NCBI GenBank assembly: GCA_949358305.1
Contig: OX442314.1
Span: 23,801,060 to 23,865,059, forward strand
DNA: 64,000 bases
Direction: 5' to 3'
Source of the DNA: Strigamia acuminata
Lineage: Eukaryota > Arthropoda > Chilopoda > Geophilomorpha > Linotaeniidae
Shown here: positions 44,378 to 54,865 of the stretch, one piece after another
How positions within the stretch are numbered: position 1 is the first letter of the stretch
Layout of the letters: the number at the start of each line of letters is the position of its first letter
The notes under the pieces: model-generated
Told to the model about the DNA's origin: nothing
Seen by the model: the letters and a program-made list of their open reading frames with translations, nothing else
Database searches by the model: none
Position numbers and translations under genes: made by a program

Positions 44378-47300
44378 ATGCTATTTGGAAGAAAACTAAA
44401 AGTTGTTAAAAAAATCATCAAGCAGCACCAGGGTTTGTACGAAGAAAAACAAACGGAGACCTCGATATTGACGAATGTTTTCAATACAAACTTTTCACTC
44501 CCGTCTCGCATTAGTTGGCTGATAATAATAATCACAGCATTTTCTTTCTGTTCTTATCAGTGCTACGAAAGAATGGTTTATTTCATGACTAAACCAATCA
44601 AAGTAAATGCTAACATTGAAGAAAAATCAGTTGACGACTTTCCCGCAATGCATTTAACTTCATTAGTTACAGACGAAAGTACTGCTTATTATGATGCCCA
44701 CAGTCCGGGAAAGAAAGGTATTTTTATATCCGATGGCGCGAGTTTATAGTACAAAACAATTTTTTTCGTATTCAATAATTTGTCTGTCTTTCAGGTTGTA
44801 GTCAAGCCTTACGATTTTTGATTGATGATCATACCCCTCTTCGAAAGGTAATGGAATTACGAAACTTTACCAAAATGATTAAGACAATTTCTTTAAAGAG
44901 GGTAAGTTCATACTTCAATTACTATTATAAATGCTAACCTCTGGTACCAGTGTCGTGACCACGTTTTAAACATGGCCAGTTTTGAAAATGTTGTTGAATA
45001 AGAGCTCAAGGCAGTGGGCCAATGAAAATACTGTATAGTTGCACAGTTTCGTCGAGATTTGGTGTGACCAACCAGGGCTGGACTGGGTACAAATTTAGTA
45101 CCGGGAAATCTAGATGGGTAGGGCCACAAGCACAGGCTACAGTGTGCCAGGGACGGTCCACAGTGGGCTCATCACCGGGCCACCAGGCCACAGGCCACCG
45201 GGAAACTCCCGGTAGCCCGCCGGGCCAGTCCAGCACTGTGACCAACTGTCTATGTGCATAAAGGCCAAGATTGTGCTTGTGGTAGAAATGAACTTACAAA
45301 GAACACCAACACTCGGCCAAACAAAAATATTGCAACAAGTATTTCGTTATCATAAATGGCAACAAAATGATAAGCGACGAAATGAAGAGACCCTGTTTAG
45401 TGTGAAGGAGCTGCCAACGGCGAATTATTAGTGAGGCAAGTGACCATTGGTCACTACAACTAAAATTTCAAAACGGTTGTTATTTGCAAACTTGTAATGA
45501 CGTATTATAATGATGATAGATTATCACCAAGCACAGCTGACAAAATTTGCCAAAATTTGAGGTTCCTAGCACGAATAGAAAAAAATTAGAAAGGCAAAGT
45601 TAGTAATAAACTATGCCGCAACGTAAAACTAATTGGGAGAGGGTTGTTTATGTTTTTCGATTTCAAATTGTGACCAACTCCCACCAGTTGGCACGGGCAA
45701 TGATGTTGAGAGGAAGTTATTTCCGTCTATCGTTAGAAATTGTTTTCCATTGAGGCATTGTAAATTCCCGACATTTCGAGTTGGTGCTGGGACAAGAGGT
45801 CATTTAGTCATTTAGAATTTCACTTTGTCAACGCCGTTTTGTCAAAGTGTGAAACTCAAAAATCCTTCAAAATGTAATCTCAAATTCGAACAATCAGGGC
45901 CGTTTCGACCTATGAGGCGAAGAGGCGGCCGCCAGGTGGCCATGCCTTGGTAAAGTTACTTACCACGGCATGGCCACCTGCCGGCCGCCTCTTCGCCTCA
46001 TAGGTCGAAACGGCCCTGCGAACAATAAACAAAAATACACTTATTTTAAAACATAATACATTCAAAAATTAATCCATTCCGCATTGTTTCGAACACCAGC
46101 ATTGCTTCTGCAATGTCACAGCCTTTGTCAGCATATCTGCGCCCATCTGGTTGGTTCCAGTGTGCAGCAACTCTACTTCTCCGTTCATGATCTCCTCCTT
46201 AGCAAAACAACACCTTAAATTAATATGTTTTGAGCGTTAGTGTTGCGCCAATCCTCACGCCAGCATCTCGGCCGACTCGCTTTAGTCTGCAGTCGTGCAC
46301 AATTCCCCATCAATTCGCTCAATTCAAATTCTTGAAAAAAGTCCCTCTTTCATCGCGATAAACTCGCAATCAGACTCGCAGCTCGACATCCCAACACAAG
46401 TTTGTTTCGACGACTTCTAGACTACTCTGGCTCCCGATAGCAAATATATGGAACTGGTAGTTGACTTCCTGTCCTCAATGTTGCAGTTCCAGCTTCCCGT
46501 CCACATAGCCGCTCATATGGTCCTCGTTCCGCATAAATTGCAACTTTTTCCCTTTCGTTCCTTTCAAGTAATGTAAAATTAGCTTACCCATTTTGCAGTG
46601 CGTCAAACCGTGGCTGTGGTTGTAGCGACACAGGTAATGGGTGGCGTACGCAATGTCCGGCCTCGTCCCTTGTCAGAGTACATTAGCGACCACATCAGGC
46701 TCTGGTAGAGCACCTCCTCGGAGTTTACATCCGTCTCCAAACTCGGTTGGTCGCATTTTACAATCGGCGTTTAAACCAGCTTGCACGAGCTGATTTCAAA
46801 ATTCTCCAGTACCTTCTCGATGTATGCTTCCTGCGACACGGTTATCATCCCGCTCTCATTGTCGCACTTCACGACAAAGCCCAATATTCGCGTCGGCGTT
46901 CTGAGGTCCTTGATTTCGACGGATTTTCATAGCAACTCGCACGTCCATTCCTCAATCTCAATGCTCGATGTAACATTTAACATGTCGTCCACGAAAATCC
47001 CCAATGTGGTTGTTCCACTTCAAACATCTCAAAAAAGTCGCGATTAACCATCATATTGCATGTTGCGCCCAAGTCCAGTTTCCACTGTCGCCCCTCCACC
47101 TTGTTGATTCAAACTTGAAAAGCAAATTTGTCCTTGGCTTTCACAGCACTGACGGTCGCATCCGGCTGCTGGTCCTTCTTTGCGTTCGACTTTGACTTCT
47201 TGTGGTTGGTGTTCCCCTTGGTCTCGTTGCTCGCTTGGCTCCTGCAGTCCCTGGCCATATGCCCGAACTTTTGGCTGTTGTAGCACTTCACATGCTTCAT

Positions 47301-50300
47301 ATCTCGCTTGCATTCACCGCTCAACTCGCTGATCTGTTAACCGCCCTGTCGGTTTACCTTCGTGCGGTGCGAAAAGTTTACCTTGTGAAGCTTCCCGATC
47401 ACGTATTCGATCAAGTCTTCTGGCGGGAAGAAAAAACAGAAAATAAACACTACAATAATTAAAAACCCTAAAAATATCTTCCAGATATTCCTTACAGCAA
47501 AAGACTACATCTTTTCATTCATAGCGGTTGCAGCAGTTCGCTTGGGTCATTTATATAATCAAAATGAAATTTCCTTTACAAGCAGAAAAGTGAGTGAATA
47601 TTGTCGAAGTTTGAAAACCAAATTCTCACTTTTCATATATTTTTTTTTAGTATTCATTTTTGAACAGGAAGTCGTCTCCCTGTGTAAAAATATCTGTTAT
47701 GGAAGAGTGTCACCAAAACTGTTACTTAACCGAAATAAAACGACAAAATTTTACATGCCAGTAAGTTATCGGATTTGTCCTTTACTTGTTTGTATTCTAA
47801 CTATTAGGCGTAATACGTTATAGATTCCCATTTCTACCTAACGAATTTCACGAGGAATGTATTTCTAATCAATTGACTTGTAACTACACACGAACACTTG
47901 GCGAAATTCGAAGTAATGTCAACCCACCATACCTCTGTAACTGTGTGAGAGAATGTGAAAAGACAGTCATTACCTCTCACTACAATTTTGATAAACAGAA
48001 GTCACAGACGACGACCTTTTACTCCTACAGCAACTGGATACTAAAATTGAAAGAATATTACAGCTACGACTTTATCGCTCTCCTGTGTGATGTTGGAGGC
48101 TATTTGAGCCTCTACACCGGAATATCCTGCATAGCGATTGTTAAATTATTGTTTCACGACACCCTTGAAACGGTCCAAAAGCTATTGTTTCCAGTCAAAA
48201 GAAGTCGATTCGAGAAAAAGATTATTTCGAAAATCGAAAGTATAATGTTGAAGAGAAAACGTCGTGCAGGAAGAAAGAATCAACCAGATGTCAAACAGTT
48301 GGGAAAAATCAAAATAATTTTCGTTTTATTGTCATTCATTTTGAGCTGCTATTTAATATTCATCCGAGTCGTAGAATATTTTGCATTTCCTGTCTATGTT
48401 ACTATTGTACTTGTTCAAGATCGGTACGTTCAACCACCAACCATGACATTCTGCACTGAAAATTCCGAAGTGTACGAAAAAAAAGAAAAGTTCATGAATG
48501 ATTTTCGAAGTAATGCCTCAAATATTTCCGCTAACGTTAAATGCGTTGAAGATATAGATATATTAGATTTGCTCGATCAGTTTGAAAATGATGCTGATGA
48601 ATTATGGGAAGCAACGGGTGATTTAGACAACTACGAAACCATAAACGTAAAAAATGTCGATGATTTAATGGACAATTACAGTCAATCAGTTGTAAATATG
48701 AACAATTTCAGGAACTGGGGAAGCAGTTTGGCAAAGATACGGCATTGTTCATACCAAATTTTGGAAACATGTCCTATCTGGATACTGTATTTGGAAAATG
48801 CATCAAAGTGGAAACGGGTCAGTTTACATAATTAAAATAAAATTCTGTTCTGTTTTATACGTCCACAACAAAATTTTCACAGGTATTGTGGAGTACAATC
48901 CTGTAACGGCTGTGCACCATATGGGCTTCAAGAGTGGAGGAATACGTTGCAACTCACATACTAAGGTTAATCATAATTTATTGAAAACAATCATTTCAGA
49001 ATTTTAACTCCGGGCTTTTTTATTCAGCTATTTTTAATGAAATCTGAAGATAGAATTGATTTCCTAACATACAATATTCACCCTCACGACGTTTCAATGA
49101 CCATGAAATTCTCAAGACAAACGGTAAAAACGTTGAATACAGAATAGAAGTATCGTATTTTATCAAATAAAAACCGCGGCTGTTATTCAAAACGGGCACT
49201 CTGAGCCGCGGCTCTTAATCAAAGGTGGCTCTTTATTACAACTGTTTACCATATTTTGATTGGAATTTCAATTTCTCGATTAAAATTTTAGTTTTTTCCA
49301 TTGAAATTCACTTTTTCCCATTGAAATTTCCCTTTCATTAACCGTTTCCAGTTTGGTTATAAAAACCCTCAAATAGTAGCCGTGGCTACTATTCGAGGGC
49401 TCTTGTGGTTCTTATTCCAAACCGCATCTCTGAGGCGCAGCTACTATTCGAGGGCGGCTACAAAACGAGGACGACTCATAATTGGTAAAATACGGTAATT
49501 AATTTTATATTGAGACTATTTGTTTACGAGTTTCGAGACATAGTATTGCAAATTAGCTGACACCCATTTGATGGCACCACAATACAAAACAAAAGTTAAC
49601 ATTACGCAAATTATCCACTTCCAATTTCTGTTTCTAAGACGAGAACCCGTTGGACTTGGGCGTCACCTTATGCCAACTGGCTCCAATAGTCCCCCCTCTC
49701 ACTTGCCCTGCACAACATTACAAATAAAAAACTGACAATTGTCAAACATGCACAATCTCTACGACGTAGTAGACTTACGACGCGGTGATGTAATGATAAT
49801 AATGCCCTCTGGGGTTAACCACTGTCATCACTCATTCACGAGTGTAACATGTGTTTCCCTCAACAGTAAAGATGGAAGTATTCTATTTGGACTTTTTATT
49901 TATCAACTACACAACAAACTCATATTTAAGAAAGTTTTTATAGTCTTACTTTCTCTGACTTTTCAAAATTTAGTTAGATAAATTGGACACCCCTACAAAT
50001 CCATGTACGTCATTAGAAGAATTCAAAAAATGCGAAGAAATCTGCGTGAATACTAAAATGGAAATGGAACATATATCTTGCAGGTATAACGGTTTAAAAA
50101 ATACTTTGATTTGATTGGAAATAATTTAAATGTATTACAAATTTACTAGATTGCCATTTCTGAACTTAACCAACCTACCAATGTGCAAAACAGCAGCCGA
50201 TGCTAAATCAACAAAAAGATCGTACATTAAGGTGCACTCAAACACTGATGCCCATCACGATTGCAATTGCCATCCCCCGTGTTATTATACCCTCTACACA

Positions 50301-50531
50301 AATTTAATTGATTATTCCACCGCCAACGATAAAGCAATGGTAGTCGTAACATCATATGAATTCGACAGCAACATTCGCGAGATTTTCAAAGAAGAGTTAG
50401 CTGTTCCTTTTATCAAATTACTGTGCGACATTGGATCAATTTTGGGCTTTTTTCTTGCACTGTCCATTCTTTCGTGTTTCGAAATACTTGAAAAGTTCCT
50501 GCACAGTATTAAGATGCGATTAAAAACTTAA
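44378..50531 (+). CDS. Tandem two-unit DEG/ENaC channel, gene D (lacks exons 3 and 4)
   Basis: Recognisable exons: 1 (44378-44717), 2 (44795-44901), 5 (47485-47589), 6 (47672-47760), 7 (47824-48646), 8 (48712-48817), 9 (48883-48965), 10 (49028-49123), 11 (49974-50083), 12 (50150-50531). Exons 3 and 4 are absent from the 2.6 kb between exons 2 and 5, which instead holds two hAT MITEs and copia debris. Exon 2 ends and exon 5 begins in phase 0, so the transcript would remain in frame: 2241 bases, 746 codons. The loss removes 56 residues of the first extracellular region, just after the finger-like start of the domain. Filters are GIS in unit 1 and ALS in unit 2. The donor of exon 7 (GTAAAA) is weaker than in the paralogs. 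It may be a working variant or an early pseudogene. Confidence 0.75.
45073..45238. mobile_element. hAT MITE in intron 2 of gene D
   Basis: Ends CAGGGCTGGACTGG and CCAGTCCAGCACTG with an exact 8-bp duplication TGACCAAC at 45065-45072 and 45239-45246. 166 bp, GC-rich, non-coding. Confidence 0.9.
45895..46018. mobile_element. 124-bp near-perfect palindrome, hAT-type
   Basis: Begins CAGGGCCGTTTCGACCTATG and ends with its complement; the two arms pair almost along their whole length around GTAAAGTTACTTAC. Exact 8-bp duplication CGAACAAT at 45887-45894 and 46019-46026. No internal sequence remains. Confidence 0.92.
46080..47330 (-). mobile_element. Degraded Ty1/copia remnant in intron 2 of gene D
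   Basis: On the minus strand, 47324-47109 encodes a Gag knuckle CYNSQKFGHMARDC in which the second cysteine is serine. Next comes protease-like WKLDLGATCNMM (serine of DSG lost) near 47080, and RNase H-like C-terminal sequence with HTGTNQMGADMLTKAV near 46160-46120. Integrase and most of RT are missing and the frames are broken. Its arrival or the accompanying deletion removed exons 3 and 4 of gene D. Confidence 0.8.
49151..49497. mobile_element. MITE in intron 10 of gene D
   Basis: Ends TATCGTATTTTATCAA and TTGGTAAAATACGGTA are imperfect complements; the interior has repeated CTACTATTCGAGGGC units. Gene C has no such block in intron 10. A left end of the same family lies in pseudogene E near 54087. 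Confidence 0.6.
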
Positions 50532-51740
50532 GCCAAACTTGCACTTACAATTATCAAAAACAGTTAACACCATATAAAATATTTCTATGATTGTTTGTCA
50601 CTTTGTGAAAATAAACGTAATGTCAACATTTTTAACCTAAAATTACACTTGCACATTGACAATAATTAATTATCTGTAATGTAATTATATTTTGTCTGTT
50701 ATTATAAAGAATGCATTTGTTTCTCGTGAAATGCGTGTATTAATTACTCGAAAAACCTTACACTTTAATAAAATTATTATTATGTCTCCGCACTTTGCGC
50801 CAAAATGTGTATTTGTATATATAAAATTTATTATTGCGGCTAAATAATGCAATTTTCCTCGTAAGAAAATTGCCCATTCTTTTTGCCAAGCAGGACCATT
50901 TCTTAGACTAATTTCTGAAGTATGTGGTGCATAATTATGAAAAAAGTACACAATATGCAAATCTTGCAAATTTAGAATCCAATCGCCATTTGTCTTGGAA
51001 AAAAGTAAGATCGTGACTGGAGACAGAATTGCCACTACATAAACCAAATAACTTTCTTATAAAATGTAAAAATAATGAACAATCATCTCAATCTCAATCC
51101 CTAGCCCTTTATTTTTTATTTCATACTACTAAGATGCACCTGGATAGAAGATGCATCGAGAAAAACCCACTGAAAATCCCTCTAAAAAATTACCTCACTT
51201 GACCAATGGGCAGTTGTCACCCTTGGAAAAAACTCGGAAGGAGATACCTTAATCTGTCAATTTTGGAACTTACCATTATTGTTCCGTCAATCTCGTGTCT
51301 TAATTGTCACGAAGCCTTCATAACTGAATCATTGCTGACAGAAATTTATGCTCATCACCAGATGATCCTCGGTAATTCACACAACCAACTAAGAATGAGA
51401 ATAAATGAAAACAAAAAATTAGCAGCTAAACAAAAGCTTTTGTCACCACAGAACAAGATTTCGTAACAAACCTGTTGTAATTGAATGTTTGTTGTACCGC
51501 CAGGTGAACGTTTCACCTGCGCACCTGTAACGTCTAATGGATGTATTTGGCGCCGACCAATCAGAGTCGTGTGCGCTATTTACTGCTGAATATTGCAAGC
51601 CACGCGTTGTTACTTTGTGTCACCCAACTTTCGAACATTTAAAACTACCACTGCGCTTAATATCGAGATTTGGAACGAAACGATCGGAGAAGTTAAAAAG
51701 TTTTGAAACGAACCGTTTTCAAGGAACAAACTCAAAAATA
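50532..51740. other. 3' flank of gene D and 5' flank of the copia fragment
   Basis: The first ~250 bases match the 3' flank of gene C. The stretch from about 51472 (TGTTGTAATTG...) to 51740 may be LTR and leader of the copia fragment, but no second LTR is present to prove it. No other gene is supported. Confidence 0.4.
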
Positions 51741-52946
51741 ATGGCGAACGCAGGCGGAAATTCGGCTAAAATCGAAGCTTTGGGGAAGGAGAACTTCGAC
51801 ACGTGGAAAATCCAAATGGAAGCGATTTTGGGAAAAAACCTCCTTTTAAAGATCGCGGACGGAACATTGGAGCGACCAATCGTCGTACCACACAATGAAA
51901 AAACGAGACAAGCCGCCGAAATTTGGGACGTGGGTGACAGAAACACGAAATACGTTATATTGTTCAACATGAAACCGTCCGAACTCCAACATACGAAGAA
52001 CTGCAATACCGCAAACGAACTGTGGAAGAAATTGCACAACGTTTACCAATCGAGAGAACCTGCGAAGAAGACTACTTTGTTAAAAAGACTTGCGACGCAC
52101 CGAATGGCCGACGGAGAAACCGTAGAGAATCACCTAAAAGAATTTTTTGAATTAGTAGACAAACTACAAGAGATGGAGTTTAAAATGCCCGAAGATTTTA
52201 CAACGATCTTGCTGTTACGCAGTTTGCCTGATTCCTACGACAATTTCCGATGCGCGATCGAATCCCGAGATGAATTACCATCACTAGAAGTTCTAGAAAA
52301 AGAAATAAAAGACGAATGGAACGCACGCGGAAAAGCAAAGAGAGACGCGTTTGTCCGCGAAAGAAACGAGATGGCACTAAGAAGCGAGAAGTCAAGACCG
52401 AAGATTTGGTGTTTGGACAGTGGTGCAAGTTCGCACTCGTGTTTGAACGATTCGACTTTTTCAACGATCGAATTCCTGAAAAACCAAAAAGCGAATTTGG
52501 CCTGTGTAAAGACGACTATGAACATCAACGGAAAAGGAACCGCGCACATTATCGTCAAGACCGAGCACGGAAATATGAAATTGGATTTAAAAGAGACTCT
52601 TCTAGCGCGAGATTTGCGAATGAATCTAATGTCGGTCGGGAAGATCACAGAGTTGGGACACACAGTAATTTTTGACAACAAGTCAGCGAAAATCGTAAAT
52701 TCGAAGGGAGAAATCGTGTTCACCGCCGAAAAACAAAGCGGATTGTATTATATCGTCGACAAGACCGAGAACGCTGCAGAGGAAGTCAAGATCGGAACTG
52801 AATCGAAAACTGATAAAACGGAAACTGCAAGTAGTTTGAAAACTGCAAGTACGAAATTAAACATAAAACAAATTTTTCTTCAAAAAACAATTTTATATTT
52901 TTTTATTTTTTATTTTGCAAGACAATTGTCAAAACGATATAATTGA
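51741..52946 (+). pseudogene. Ty1/copia 5' fragment (Gag plus protease only)
   Basis: From the ATG (MANAGGNSAKIEALGKENF) the frame encodes a copia capsid (FDTWKIQMEAIL, LPDSYDNF) and runs straight into the protease with WCLDSGASSHSC. The CCHC knuckle usually found between them is missing. The frame ends ~100 residues after the protease; integrase, RT and RNase H are absent. Right after it, at about 52960, channel pseudogene E begins. The open frame upstream to 51537 has no copia similarity. It may be a truncated insertion or a non-autonomous derivative. Confidence 0.8.
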
Positions 52947-52971
52947 ACAGAATTGTTCTTGGTATTCTTAT

Positions 52972-54068
52972 GGAAGAGTGTCACCAAAACTGTTACTTAA
53001 CTGAAATAAAACAACAAAATTTAACATGCCAGTGAGTTATCTGTTTTGTCCTTTACTTGTTTAGATTCTAACGTTGTGCAGAAAAGCAGATTCAGCCAAA
53101 CGACAAGTAGTTGGGAAAAATCAAAATAATTTTCATTTTATTGTCATTCATTTTGAGCTGCTATTTAATATTCATCCGAATCGTAGAATATTTTGGATTT
53201 CCTATCTATGTTATTATTGTACTTGTTTAAGATCGGTATGTTCAACCACCTACCATAGTATTTTGCTCTGAACATTCCGACGTGTACGAAAACAAAGAAA
53301 AGCTCATAAATGATTTTAGAAGTAATGCCTCAAATATTTCTACTAACGTTAAATGCGTTGCAGATATAGATATATTAAATTTGCTCGATCAGTTTGAAAA
53401 TGATGCTGATGAATTATAGGAAGCAACGGATGATAAGGAAAACTACGAATTCATAATGGTAAAAAATGTCGATTATCTAATTGCGGTCAATCAGTTGTAA
53501 ATATGAACAATTTCAGGAAGTGGGAAAGCAGTTTGGTAAAGATACGGCATTGTTCATACCAAATTTTGGAAATATGTCCTATCTGGATACTGTATTTGGA
53601 AAATGCATCAAAGTGAAAACGGGTCAGTTTACATAATTAAAATAAAATTCTGTTCTGTTATATACGTCCACAACCAGAAAGTTGTGCAGACGTAACTGCC
53701 TTTCTGAGCATTGTAATACATTTTTGCCTCCGTTCTATTTTATAAGAATTCATAAAATGTGCAAATGACAAAATAATTTCTGAATTCCTTCGTTATTTTG
53801 ACAAATTTTCGAAGGCAGTGTGGAGTACAATCCTGTAACGGCTGTGCACCATATGGGCTTCAAGATTGGAGGAATGCGTTGTAACTCGCATACTAAGGTT
53901 AATCATAATTTATTGAAAACAATCATTTCAGTATTTTAACTCCCCCCCCCCCCCCCAGGGTATTTTATTCAGCTATTTTTAATGAAATCTGAAGATAGAA
54001 TTGATTTCCTAACATACAATATTCACCCTCACGACGTTTTAATGACCATGAAATACTCAAGACAAACC
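52972..54068 (+). pseudogene. DEG/ENaC pseudogene E
   Basis: Parts that align with gene D: end of exon 6 (52972-53032), then a jump into the exon 7 linker at about 53073, rest of exon 7 to about 53470, exon 8 (53517-53622), exon 9 (53819-53897), exon 10 (53973-54068). The second membrane segment of unit 1 is deleted. In-frame stops occur in the linker (DK-stop-LGK), before the DRYVQPP motif, and in the EL-stop-EA position. Exons 11 and 12 are missing. It retains the fused unit-1 to unit-2 arrangement. Confidence 0.88.
53942..53956 (+). repeat. Poly(C) tract, 15 bases
   Basis: An uninterrupted run of 15 C directly before exon 10 of pseudogene E; genes C and D have no such run there. Confidence 0.8.
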
Positions 54069-54865
54069 ACATTGAATACAGAATAGGAGTACTGTACCGG
54101 TATTTTACCAAATTAAAAACCGCGGCTGTTATTCAAAACGGGCACTCTGAGCGACATTTTTAGCAAACAAAAACGACATTTTTTGCAAACAAAAACGACA
54201 TTTTTTACCTGAAAGATAGACCGGTCAAATAATGATATATAAACTTAAAACAGCCAAACTGAAGGGAAGTTTTTTTTTGTCCATGACTATACACAAACAG
54301 AGCGTTTCTTCAAGAAATGCTTGCTGCGACTCCGGGAATTTCAATTAATAACAATACAGTATTATTAATTATTCGCAGTTGATATGCCGTATTAGGGTGA
54401 AGTGTGCCTAGGGAGTTTTCACCCCCAAGTTACACTTGGCTTGTGCTTCGCGTGTGCCAAATTAAGGCAAAATAAAACCAATTCTGTAGTGGTGAAAATA
54501 ATTTTATTCAAAATAAAATCAAGATCACCACATGCTCTAACAATGTATGGTTCCCGTCGTAATTGTAATTGTAATGGTAATTGTAGCGGCTTCGCCTCAC
54601 CCTTCTAGTCGACCCTAAGCATACCTGCTGCAATTTTCAAAGACAATGTAGGTTTTCTAGACACGTTGATTGCTAAAAACAAAACCCAGGATTAAAAAAG
54701 TGAACAATAAGTGTTTTAAATCCGAAAAATACAACTTAATTGCATCAAATTAATGCAAAAACTTCCGGAAGAGTATAGTAGTTCATACTTGTTTATTTAC
54801 AACTGACTGATCTTTAAAATCACAAAAACAAAACACATTTGCTATTTCTACCTACACTTTCCTAC
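54069..54865. other. MITE fragments and spacer
   Basis: The left end of the MITE family at 49151 lies near 54087-54155 (GTATTTTACCAAATTAAAAACCGCGG). Three ACGACATTTTTTGCAAACAAAA-like repeats follow, and then a reversed copy of the 3159-3326 family ends near 54265. AATAAA on the minus strand at 54797-54792 is a likely poly(A) signal for the LRR gene. No gene seen. Confidence 0.5.
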
